NCBI GenBank assembly: GCA_043812795.1
Contig: JBDRLU010000011.1
Location: 1 to 14,259, forward strand
DNA: 14,259 nucleotides
Source: JBDRLU01 sp043812795
GTDB taxonomy: Bacteria > Chloroflexota > Dehalococcoidia > Dehalococcoidales > UBA2162
Direction of reading: 5' to 3'
Shown: piece after piece, positions 1 to 6,696 of the stretch
Layout: each line of letters begins with the position of its first letter
Position numbering within the stretch: position 1 is the stretch's first letter
The notes under the pieces: generated by a model
The model's input: only the letters and a program-made list of their open reading frames with translations
Database searches by the model: none
Told to the model about the DNA's origin: nothing
Translations under genes and position numbers: made by a program

Positions 1-48
1 GAAGGGTCAACGGGTCGGGTGAAGCTATTATGGTCCTTCGTCAGGAGG

Positions 49-1461
49 CTAAGCTATCGGAGGTCTCCGCTCTGTCCACGGTGCTGCCTGCTCGAAAGCG
101 GCCGCGGCTTTCAGCACCGTAGCATCGTCAAAACGGCGGCCGATGATTTGAAGGCCGACTGGCAGGCCATCGGTTGTCCAGCCGCAGGGGACGGAAGCCG
201 CCGGCTGTCCGGTGATATTAAACGGAAAGGTGAAGGCCATCCAGCCGATAGGGGATAGCTTGGTGCCTGCAATCTCCCTTACGCCGAATTTCCCCAGTTC
301 GAAGGGCGGCACGGCTACGGTCGGCGTCAGCAGCAGGTCGTACTTTTCAAAGAAAGAGCCCATCCTTTCTCGGTAGGTTGAGTGTTCCCGGCAGGCGTTC
401 ACATATTCAGTGCCCAGTATGCCGATGTTCCGTTCCATGAAACGGACGAGACCGGGGTCAATCTCTTCACGACGTGCTTCATAGTGCTCCTGCAGTATAG
501 CCGTTAAAGTGACGCCGACGACTGTCGAGAACGCCGCTTCCGGACTGCTTACTTCAGGACTGGCTTCCTCGACATCGGCTCCCAGCGCGGTGAAGGTCTT
601 GACTGCTGCCTCAGTCAGGGCCAAAACACGGGCGTCCACTGTGGCATAGCCCAGATTTTTGCTCCCGGCGATTTTCATTCCCTTCAAATCGCCGGTAAGG
701 TGTGAGAGGTAGCGTAACTTTTTCTCGGGCAGGCTAGAGTAGTCCCGGTCGTCACGTCCGGCGATGACCTCCATCACCAGAGCGGCATCCTCGACTGTCC
801 GTGTCAGCGGTCCGGTGTGAGAGAGTGTGCCCCATTCGGGAAAGCCGGGGTGCTGCGGGACGCGACCGAATGAAGGCTTCAGCCCGAAGATACCGCAGAA
901 ACTGGCCGGGATACGGATGGAGCCGCCGCTATCGCCGCCGATAGCTACGGGTCCCATGCCCAGGGCAACCGATGCCGCTGCCCCGCCGCTCGAACCCCCG
1001 GAAGTCAGGCCCAAATTCCACGGGTTACGGGTGGGGCCGAAAAGCTGGTTATCCGCCACGGCCACCCAGCCGAATTCAGAGGTGTTGGTCTTACCCAGAA
1101 TGATAGCCCCGGCTGCCTTCAAACGTTCCACGACGATGGCGTCCTGCTGCGGAACGAAGTTCCTATAAAGCCGGGAGCCGCCGGTGGTACGGATGCCCTT
1201 GGTGAAAATCAGGTCTTTGAGGGAGACCGGGACGCCATGGAGCGGCCCCAGTTTCCCGCCTTCCATTACCTTGCGTTCGGCCTCCCTGGCCTGCTGGCGG
1301 GCACTTTCGGCAACGACGGTGCAATAAGCATTGACTTTTGAGTTAAGCTGCTCGATACGGGCGAGCACGGCCTCGACTGCTTCCACCGGAGAAAGTTTTT
1401 TCGACTTTATTGCGGCGGCTAGCTCAAATGCGGGCATGAAACAGATTTCCTGATTGTCCAT
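49..1461 (-). CDS. Amidase signature (AS) family amidase
   Basis: This is a 470-residue serine amidohydrolase of the amidase-signature family, the group that includes GatA, aryl acylamidases and fatty-acid amide hydrolase. It should hydrolyse a C-N amide bond in the cytoplasm. The Ser-cisSer-Lys triad is visible: Lys82 in VSLKD, the cis-Ser at 157 in the Gly/Ser loop TSGGSSGG, and the nucleophile Ser181 in GGSIRIPA. The length is normal for the family and there is no signal peptide. I chose ATG 1461 because AAGGAG lies five bases upstream; the GTG at 1464 would be too close to it. No gatB or gatC is adjacent, and the C-terminal half does not look specifically like GatA, so it is probably a catabolic or detoxifying amidase rather than the tRNA amidotransferase subunit. 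The substrate cannot be deduced. Confidence 0.93.
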   Translation of the reverse strand: MDNQEICFMPAFELAAAIKSKKLSPVEAVEAVLARIEQLNSKVNAYCTVVAESARQQAREAERKVMEGGKLGPLHGVPVSLKDLIFTKGIRTTGGSRLYRNFVPQQDAIVVERLKAAGAIILGKTNTSEFGWVAVADNQLFGPTRNPWNLGLTSGGSSGGAAASVALGMGPVAIGGDSGGSIRIPASFCGIFGLKPSFGRVPQHPGFPEWGTLSHTGPLTRTVEDAALVMEVIAGRDDRDYSSLPEKKLRYLSHLTGDLKGMKIAGSKNLGYATVDARVLALTEAAVKTFTALGADVEEASPEVSSPEAAFSTVVGVTLTAILQEHYEARREEIDPGLVRFMERNIGILGTEYVNACREHSTYRERMGSFFEKYDLLLTPTVAVPPFELGKFGVREIAGTKLSPIGWMAFTFPFNITGQPAASVPCGWTTDGLPVGLQIIGRRFDDATVLKAAAAFEQAAPWTERRPPIA

Positions 1462-1491
1462 CACATCTCCTTTGGGATTGTTTTATCAACC

Positions 1492-1520
1492 TTGACAGCC
1501 TTAGAGCCAGGCTTTATCAT
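1492..1520 (+). promoter_or_regulatory. Sigma-70-type promoter for the DUF1893/MBL pair
   Basis: A perfect -35 TTGACA (1492-1497) and a -10 TATCAT (1515-1520) are separated by exactly 17 bases. Transcription would begin near 1526-1528, only a few bases before the ATG at 1530. The gene has no recognisable Shine-Dalgarno site, so the mRNA is predicted to be leaderless. Confidence 0.6.
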
Positions 1521-1529
1521 CACCTTGAA

Positions 1530-1937
1530 ATGGACTATAAAGACCTTTTCGACGAATTTCTGGTCAGCCACGATACCCTGCGAATATATAAAGACGACAA
1601 ATTGCTCTTTTTGTCAAATAAAGACCGCGTGCTGCCTTTGCTGGAATACATCGACCGCTTTGCCGATAGCTACCGTCAGGTTGTCATCTTCGACAAAGTG
1701 ATGGGTAATGCCGCCGCCTTACTGGCGGTCAAAGCCGGTTGTACCGAGGTGTATAGTCCCCTCGGCAGCCAGCTGGCCATCAAGACACTGGACAAGCACT
1801 CAATTAAGTACCACCTGACCAATATCGTACCTTATATCCAGAGAGACGATGGCCAGGGCATGTGCCCAATGGAGCAACTCTCTATCGATAAAGAGCCGGA
1901 AGAATTTTTCGTTTTAGTCAAAAATATGGTGAAATAA
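1530..1937 (+). CDS. DUF1893 domain protein (TM1506-like, deaminase-like fold)
   Basis: This 135-residue protein resembles the DUF1893 family, whose structural representative TM1506 of Thermotoga maritima adopts a cytidine-deaminase-like fold with no established reaction. Visible family-like features are the N-terminal segment with LRIYKDDK and LFLSNKD, a central VIFDKVMGNAAALLAVKAG helix-containing core, and a late CPME motif (about residues 111-114), in the part of the chain where deaminases carry a zinc-binding cysteine motif. The protein is soluble, with no signal peptide or membrane segment. It is probably co-transcribed with the MBL hydrolase, whose start lies 13 bases after this stop. 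The ATG lacks a Shine-Dalgarno site, which fits the nearby promoter and a leaderless transcript. The function is unknown and the family assignment is from recall of its pattern. Confidence 0.8.
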   Translation: MDYKDLFDEFLVSHDTLRIYKDDKLLFLSNKDRVLPLLEYIDRFADSYRQVVIFDKVMGNAAALLAVKAGCTEVYSPLGSQLAIKTLDKHSIKYHLTNIVPYIQRDDGQGMCPMEQLSIDKEPEEFFVLVKNMVK

Positions 1938-1950
1938 CGGGAGGGGAATG

Positions 1951-2766
1951 ATGGAAAAAGTGACGAAAAATGTCTATGCTGAAACGGGCTTCCGCGGCTG
2001 CAATCCCGGCTTCGTGGTGACTACGGAGGGAGTGGTGATGATTGATACGCCGCAGATGCCGGCCGATGCCGTCAAATGGCGGGAGGAAATCGCCAAATAC
2101 GGGCCGGTCGTCTATGTCATTAACAGCGAGCCGCACGGCGACCACTTCAGCGGTAACTGCTTTTTCGGCGGCACGGTCGTCGCCCACGAAGGGACACGGG
2201 AAGCGATTTTAGCCGCTCAGGTCGAGCCGTTCATCGAAAGGATAAAGCAGACCGCCCCGGACAGCTTGCCCCTGATGAAAGACTTTAGTTTCCGCCCGCC
2301 GACTATTACTCTTTCGCAACAATTGACCCTGCATCTCGGTAATCATACTTTCCAGCTGATTAACCTTCCCGGCCACACCCCCTACCAGGTGGCCGTCTTT
2401 ATCCCCGAGGAAAAAGTGATTTTCACTTCGGACAACGTTTTCGGGAGGGTGCAGGCCTGGCTCCAGCAGGCGGTGCCCGACCAGTGGCTGGAATCATTGG
2501 AGTACATGGCCAAGCTGGATGCTGATTTCCTGGTGCCCGGCCACGGTTGTATTTGCACCCGGAGCTATCTGGTCGAGATGAGCGCCTTTATCCAGGACTG
2601 GATGGATGCCGTGAAGGATGTCATTAAAAAAGGCTGGACGCTGGAGGAGGCCCAGGAAAAAGTCTCCATGCTCGACCGCTATCCCATGGAGGCTGGTAGC
2701 GAAGCGATGGCCCAGCAGGTGCAGCAGATGAACGTTACCCGGCTTTATGAAGTGCTGAAGAAGTAA
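1951..2766 (+). CDS. MBL-fold metallo-hydrolase with altered metal motif
   Basis: A 271-residue metallo-beta-lactamase-fold hydrolase. The fold motifs occur in order: an N-terminal CNPGFVVTTEGVVMIDTP strand-turn, the metal motif around residues 58-65, GHTP with His142, Asp161 in FTSDN, and the final His198 in VPGHG. The usual HxHxDH motif reads E60-P-H62-G-D64-H65, so the first histidine ligand is replaced by glutamate; the other ligands are intact. This suggests a changed zinc or iron site rather than a dead enzyme. It is likely a cytoplasmic hydrolase of unknown substrate; the sequence does not specify a glyoxalase II, lactonase or RNase Z. GGAGG is three bases from ATG 1948 and six from ATG 1951, so I prefer 1951. 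It follows the DUF1893 gene closely, and its tail overlaps the convergent alpha/beta hydrolase by 22 bases. Confidence 0.9.
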   Translation: MEKVTKNVYAETGFRGCNPGFVVTTEGVVMIDTPQMPADAVKWREEIAKYGPVVYVINSEPHGDHFSGNCFFGGTVVAHEGTREAILAAQVEPFIERIKQTAPDSLPLMKDFSFRPPTITLSQQLTLHLGNHTFQLINLPGHTPYQVAVFIPEEKVIFTSDNVFGRVQAWLQQAVPDQWLESLEYMAKLDADFLVPGHGCICTRSYLVEMSAFIQDWMDAVKDVIKKGWTLEEAQEKVSMLDRYPMEAGSEAMAQQVQQMNVTRLYEVLKK

Positions 2767-3365
2767 GCCACCCTGTCCGCCATTGCCTTTTCATGTCCCC
2801 ACCAGAAATGGTTGACGTCGGGTATTATTTGGTATTGGGTGGCCGTAAGGTTCTGTCGAATCTGTTCTACAGAGACGAAGGAGTCAGCTTCACCCACGAT
2901 AACAAACTTCGGTTTGTTGTAGTTTTTTAGGTCCTTCCAGCCGGAATTCTGGAGCGGTAGTGCGACCAGGGCCAGCCGCCCGACCCGCTCGTCCTGAAGG
3001 GCGACCGCCAGCGCCACACCGGCGCCGAAAGAATACCCCGCCAAACCGATTTTCTCTAAGTCGATATTCGGGGCCGTGGCCAGAAAATCGAGCGCCGCTT
3101 TCACATCATCCTGCTCACTCATACCACCGCCAAAAGTACCGCCACTATTCCCCACCCCGCGAAAGTTGAAACGTAAAGCAGCGATGGACTTTGCTACCAG
3201 CGCCTGGCAGACCGCCACTACGACGTTGTTTTCCATATCCCCACCCCGCAATGGGTGGGGATGACAAACGACTACCCCGGGGAACGGGCCCTTACCGTCA
3301 GGTAGTTGCAGTTCACCCTCGAGAGTAATATCCCCGCAGGGAAAAGAGACGTGTTTAGTGGTCAA
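2745..3365 (-). CDS. Alpha/beta hydrolase (COG2945-like dienelactone-hydrolase-type)
   Basis: A compact 206-residue alpha/beta hydrolase. The catalytic set can be read directly: nucleophile Ser112 in GYSFG, Asp161 in GEADSF and His186 in NHFWWG. CHPHP at 34-38 followed by LRGGDMEN is typical of the small cytoplasmic esterase-like family COG2945. There is no lid domain and no signal peptide. The start is TTG at 3365, with a GGTGAG-like site just upstream; the next in-frame methionine comes only after residue 40 and would delete the CHPHP strand. The gene begins 18 bases from the edge of a palindromic element, so it either relies on read-through from rarA or on a promoter inside the repeats. 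Its 3' end overlaps the convergent MBL gene. The substrate is unknown. Confidence 0.88.
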   Translation of the reverse strand: MTTKHVSFPCGDITLEGELQLPDGKGPFPGVVVCHPHPLRGGDMENNVVVAVCQALVAKSIAALRFNFRGVGNSGGTFGGGMSEQDDVKAALDFLATAPNIDLEKIGLAGYSFGAGVALAVALQDERVGRLALVALPLQNSGWKDLKNYNKPKFVIVGEADSFVSVEQIRQNLTATQYQIIPDVNHFWWGHEKAMADRVAYFFSTS

Positions 3366-3383
3366 TTCTCACCTTCTATTAAC

Positions 3384-3508
3384 TGTCATTGCGAGGAGCA
3401 CATTCGCTTGGCTCAGTGTAAACTCCGCGACGAAGCAATCAGGGAGGGGACAAAACGCCCCACGCCCAGATTGCCACGTCCTTCTTTGAAGGACTTCTCG
3501 CAATGACA
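3384..3508. repeat. Palindromic intergenic element, TGTCATTGCGAG type
   Basis: Terminal arms TGTCATTGCGAG (3384-3395) and CTCGCAATGACA (3497-3508) are perfect 12-bp inverted repeats. Inner arms GACGAAGCAATC (3429-3440) and GATTGCCACGTC (3469-3480) are also inverted, with nine of twelve positions pairing. There is no reading frame of note. It resembles the short palindromic, MITE-like or REP-like elements scattered through many Chloroflexota and other MAGs. Confidence 0.8.
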
Positions 3509-3525
3509 CATGATATATTTACAAC

Positions 3526-3606
3526 TGTCATTCTGAGGAACGAAGTGACGAAGAATCCGTTTTTATCGGAGGGATTCACGGATTCTTCGCTGCGCTCAGA
3601 ATGACA
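3526..3606. repeat. Palindromic intergenic element, TGTCATTCTGAG type
   Basis: Terminal arms TGTCATTCTGAG (3526-3537) and CTCAGAATGACA (3595-3606) are perfect inverted repeats. Inner arms GAAGAATCCGT (3550-3560) and ACGGATTCTTC (3578-3588) also match perfectly around a short loop. It ends seven bases from the rarA stop codon, so the hairpin could end or stabilise the rarA transcript. No U-tract follows, so it is not called as an intrinsic terminator. Confidence 0.82.
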
Positions 3607-3612
3607 GTGGAC

Positions 3613-4998
3613 TCATTCCTTACTCTCTTTCCCCGTCTCGTCGGTCTTCCACTTCCACGGCCACCATAACCTGAGACGGGCTTTAATCTGTTTCTCGAAG
3701 CCGAGGTCGCCGGGAGTATAGAAACGGCGGCCCGCCAGCGACGGCGGCAGATATCTTTCTTCGACAAAATGCCCCGGGTAGCTGTGGGGATATTTGTAGT
3801 CCTTCCCGTACCCCGACTTTTTCATCAGGCCTGTCACCGGGTTACGCAAATATAGCGGCACGGCGTCGTCGGCACCCTGCTTGATGGCTTGCTGCACCTG
3901 CGAATAAGCCGTATAAAGAGAGTTGCTTTTCGGGGCCGTGGCGAGATAGACGGCCGCCTGGGCTAAAGCCAGATTGCCTTCGGGCATACCGATGAAATGG
4001 ACGGCCTGCTGGGCGGCCATGGCGACGACCAGCGCCTGCGGGTCGGCCATGCCGATATCCTCCGAGGCTGCCCGCACCAGACGGCGGGCGACGAAGAGCG
4101 GGTCCTCGCCGGCTTCGAGCATCCGCGCCAGCCAGTACAACGCCGCATCCGGGTCGGAGCCGCGCAGGGACTTGTGCAACGCCGAAATGAAATCATAGTG
4201 CTGGTCGCCGGCCCGGTCGTAAAGTAATGCCCGTCGCTGGAGAGCGTCCTCAACGGTGGCCAGGGTGACGACACGCTTACCTTCAGGCCGAGCCTTCGGG
4301 TCGAGGCCCTTGGTATTAGGCGGCGTGCTCATCGCCGCCAGTTCCAGGCCATTGAGAGCAATACGGGCATCGCCTTTCGCCATCTTGATGAGATGGTTCA
4401 AAGCCTCCGGTTCCGCCTGCACGTTCAAATCACCCAGTCCCTTTTCCTTGTCCTTCAGTGCCCGTTGTAAGAGCAGGCCAATTTGCTCATCGGAAAGGGC
4501 TTCCAGCGTGAGCACCCTCGCCCGCGACAAGAGAGGCGAGGTGACCTCGAAGGACGGGTTCTCCGTGGTGGCACCGATGAGCGTCACCGTGCCGTCCTCG
4601 ACGTGGGGCAGAATGGCGTCCTGCTGGGCTTTGTTGAAGCGGTGGATTTCATCGATAAACAGAATGGTCTTTTGCTGGTGCAGGCGGCGTCGCTCTCTGG
4701 CTTCTTCGATGATGCGGCGGAGGTCGGCGACGCCGGCGGTCACGGCACTGACGGCACTGAAATGAGAGTTGGTGGTGTGGGCGATGATATTGGCCAGGGT
4801 GGTCTTGCCGCTTCCCGGCGGCCCCCACAGGATAATTGATGGCAGCTTGCCCGTCTCGATAGCCTTGCGCAGCACACGGTCGGCGCCGACGATATGCTCC
4901 TGCCCGACGAACTCCTCGAAAGTCACCGGCCGCATGCGGGTGGCTAACGGTGCCTCCCGCTTCAACTGCTCCTCATACTGCCGCTGAAACATGTCCAT
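3613..4998 (-). CDS. rarA: Replication-associated recombination protein A (RarA/MgsA)
   Basis: A 461-residue AAA+ ATPase of the RarA/MgsA/WRNIP1 family, which acts at stalled replication forks together with SSB and the clamp-loader-like machinery. The N-terminal RPVTFEEFVGQEHIVG is typical. Walker A is GPPGSGKTT (residues 59-67), Walker B is LFIDEIHRF (about 113-121), sensor 1 is GATTENPSF (142-150), and an arginine-finger candidate lies in LLSRARV (Arg159). The C-terminal tetramerisation part includes LHKSLRGSDPDAALYWLARM and a GYGKDYKYPHSYPGHF segment, both hallmarks of the family. The length is normal. The ATG at 4998 has only a weak AAGAG site close by; ATG 4992 is an alternative. The gene stands alone except for the alpha/beta hydrolase downstream on the same strand, beyond two palindromic repeats. 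Confidence 0.96.
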   Translation of the reverse strand: MDMFQRQYEEQLKREAPLATRMRPVTFEEFVGQEHIVGADRVLRKAIETGKLPSIILWGPPGSGKTTLANIIAHTTNSHFSAVSAVTAGVADLRRIIEEARERRRLHQQKTILFIDEIHRFNKAQQDAILPHVEDGTVTLIGATTENPSFEVTSPLLSRARVLTLEALSDEQIGLLLQRALKDKEKGLGDLNVQAEPEALNHLIKMAKGDARIALNGLELAAMSTPPNTKGLDPKARPEGKRVVTLATVEDALQRRALLYDRAGDQHYDFISALHKSLRGSDPDAALYWLARMLEAGEDPLFVARRLVRAASEDIGMADPQALVVAMAAQQAVHFIGMPEGNLALAQAAVYLATAPKSNSLYTAYSQVQQAIKQGADDAVPLYLRNPVTGLMKKSGYGKDYKYPHSYPGHFVEERYLPPSLAGRRFYTPGDLGFEKQIKARLRLWWPWKWKTDETGKESKE

Positions 4999-5033
4999 AA
5001 ACTCTTAACCTAATCCCAAATTCACTCACACAT

Positions 5034-6164
5034 TCATTGCAGCATTAAAGAAATATAGAACGCATTGGTGGGGCTTTCTTCTATGTAAGCTATGGTGACA
5101 CTACCGTATTCCTTGCTTAAAATGGTGGCTCTTTGTGTAGGATTGGATATTAGAAACTCATAGAATTTGGTGGCAATTACTTCTGCATCTTCATAAGGCG
5201 CAATGCCACTATAAGTAATTTCTGCTATTAGTGGGTCAAATTGTTTACCCTCTTTTAACATTTTATAAACTCTTTGTTTAGCTGAGTCGTAAAGGTTAGA
5301 GTTGTTCTGCAGTGGTGGGCTACCGCTTTGAGTCCTAAGATTATTTATTTTCTTAAAGATATCCGCCTCTACGGTATCGAAATACGGAGATTTATCTTGT
5401 GGGTATTTTGGCATGAACTCTATATAAGACTTAATAGAGATAGTAAACACGCTGTCAAGGCTAGCTCCGTCGCGAATGGCTATCCAGGTTTCACCGCCGA
5501 CAATACGCCAAGTAAGTATGGGCGGCTCATTTCCAACCAAGTATCTAAACTCTTTATCATCATAGTTCTGATATAGGGAAATTAATTCGATGGTATAATA
5601 TCCTGAGGCAGCCGAAGGATTCGTAGCCAAGCGGACACTAATATCAAGTGTTCCTGTAGTACCCGTCTCTTGTTTCCAGATGGTATCTTTAGTAAAAGCA
5701 AGGCTGGGGCTGGAATTAGGCGGAGGTGGGGGTGGTGGGGGCTGTGGAGGAGTTACGTTTGTAGTATCAGATTTGTTGTCCGCTACCACTGGACCAGGGC
5801 CGTTAGGGCCTGGGGGATTGTCCGGGCCTGAACAACTAATAGTGCTTAGAATAGAGGTTGCCTTAAGTATTAACATATCCTTGTGGGTGGATAAAGGCTG
5901 AACACCACCAAAGGTAGCCACTAAAGTGATTGCCACTACTGACCAAAATACCAGCGCAAAACCTGGTTTCAGGTGTCTATACTTGGAATTTCGCAATACG
6001 GAAATATTCCAAATCAACACACCGATGTCAGCGAGAAAGATAATTGTGCCAGCAATAGGGTTTATTTGGTGAGTGAATAGTATATAGCCAGACCATACAG
6101 CAATACCTAAGCAGACAATTATCAGTAGGTCTAGGAATAGTTTTGCCATACTGACACGTTTCAC
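5034..6164 (-). CDS. Three-helix membrane protein with proline-rich linker and CAP/SCP-like C-terminus
   Basis: A 376-residue protein of unknown function. Residues about 9-30, 36-57 and 67-88 are three hydrophobic helices. A low-complexity Gly/Pro/Asn-rich linker follows (about 112-155), including a run of eight prolines. A beta-rich middle domain (about 155-260) precedes a C-terminal region (about 266-376) that resembles a divergent CAP/SCP domain: an IFKKINNLRTQSGSPPLQ helix, an ALxSAKQR-like helix, and a FLISNPTQRATILSKEYGSVTIAY segment at the place where CAP proteins carry SxxHRxNIL. The characteristic histidine is replaced. I chose GTG 6164 because GGAGG lies six bases upstream; the upstream TTG at 6185 lacks a site. 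Codon use is visibly more AT-rich than in the neighbouring genes. It probably shares a transcript with the small gene 57 bases upstream. The CAP assignment is tentative. Confidence 0.78.
   Translation of the reverse strand: MKRVSMAKLFLDLLIIVCLGIAVWSGYILFTHQINPIAGTIIFLADIGVLIWNISVLRNSKYRHLKPGFALVFWSVVAITLVATFGGVQPLSTHKDMLILKATSILSTISCSGPDNPPGPNGPGPVVADNKSDTTNVTPPQPPPPPPPPNSSPSLAFTKDTIWKQETGTTGTLDISVRLATNPSAASGYYTIELISLYQNYDDKEFRYLVGNEPPILTWRIVGGETWIAIRDGASLDSVFTISIKSYIEFMPKYPQDKSPYFDTVEADIFKKINNLRTQSGSPPLQNNSNLYDSAKQRVYKMLKEGKQFDPLIAEITYSGIAPYEDAEVIATKFYEFLISNPTQRATILSKEYGSVTIAYIEESPTNAFYISLMLQ
5712..5752. repeat. Low-complexity GGN/CCN tract encoding polyproline
   Basis: A purine-rich GGC/GGT/GGG repeat on the plus strand encodes the proline run of the membrane protein's linker on the minus strand. 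It is a simple-sequence tract prone to slippage, so linker length could vary between strains. Confidence 0.7.
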
Positions 6165-6221
6165 TACTTTCCTCCAACCCTGCAAACTTGCTGTATGCTA
6201 CTCTTGAACAGTTATTATAAT

Positions 6222-6518
6222 CTAACCCGGTATCCAGATTTTATCGGACAGGATAAGTTCAATATCACCGGGAAGAGACAACATTGTTGGCGACTTGGTG
6301 TAGAATATCAGCCCTTTATAGGCGGTCAGGTACTGATAATTAACTTTGAAAACTCCACCCTTAGCCATGACGACCAGAGGCTTATTGCTCTTAGCTAATA
6401 TCCGTAAGAAATCATCTGAGTTTACGTTGATAATAGCACCCGATGCCTTAATGGCATTCGCAATAGCCGCAGCTCTGGCCGCCGCAGCCACCGCTCCTCC
6501 TCCGGCGCCATAAGCCAT
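6222..6518 (-). CDS. Conserved hypothetical small protein with Ala/Gly-rich N-terminus
   Basis: A 98-residue protein. The first 30 residues are an Ala/Gly-rich helix-like segment (AYGAGGGAVAAAARAAAIAN). A globular part follows, with DDFLRILAKSNKPLVV, a VFKVNYQYLTAYKGLIFYTKS segment and a final LILSDKIWIP. I recall similar short proteins of unknown function in diverse bacteria, all ending in a KIWIP-like motif, but cannot name a family. ATG 6518 is favoured because AAGGAGA lies nine bases upstream; GTG 6527 would abut that site. It lies 57 bases upstream of the membrane/CAP-like gene on the same strand and shares its AT-richer composition, so the two are probably one unit. There is no signal peptide or clear membrane helix. 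Confidence 0.75.
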   Translation of the reverse strand: MAYGAGGGAVAAAARAAAIANAIKASGAIINVNSDDFLRILAKSNKPLVVMAKGGVFKVNYQYLTAYKGLIFYTKSPTMLSLPGDIELILSDKIWIPG

Positions 6519-6587
6519 TTTAATCACTCTCCTTAGTATTCAATCTCTCTTTAACTCCTTGAAGCGTCCCAAAACCTCTTTCAATAC

Positions 6588-6659
6588 GTCATTCTGGCGT
6601 AGGCCAGAATCCAGTCGGTGGTTTTTCGTTCTGGATTCTGAAACAAGTTCAGAATGACA
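6588..6659. repeat. Palindromic intergenic element, GTCATTCT type
   Basis: The ends GTCATTCT (6589-6596) and AGAATGAC (6651-6658) are inverted repeats. The inner arms CAGAATCCAG (6605-6614) and CTGGATTCTG (6631-6640) pair perfectly. It is related in sequence to the element at 3526-3606 but has diverged. It lies 37 bases after the amrBA stop, where it could protect or end that transcript. Confidence 0.72.
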
Positions 6660-6696
6660 GTTTTTAGCACCCTCCATAAGGGGGGATAGGTTACAC

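Noticed and set aside
1..48. A gene at the left edge
   Set aside because: The short frame here mostly overlaps the amidase in reverse; nothing supported lies in these bases.
3306..3506. Short plus-strand frame over the palindromic element
   Set aside because: It crosses the hydrolase start and the repeat, with no protein-like composition.
3384..3606. CRISPR array
   Set aside because: Only inverted repeats, no regularly spaced direct repeats with unique spacers, and no cas genes nearby.
4256..4839. Long open frames on the plus strand opposite rarA
   Set aside because: They are antisense to a clear AAA+ gene, Arg/Ser-rich with no recognisable domain, and follow from its GC-rich codon use.
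5680..5901. Glycine-rich plus-strand frame
   Set aside because: It is the reverse of the polyproline linker of the minus-strand membrane protein.
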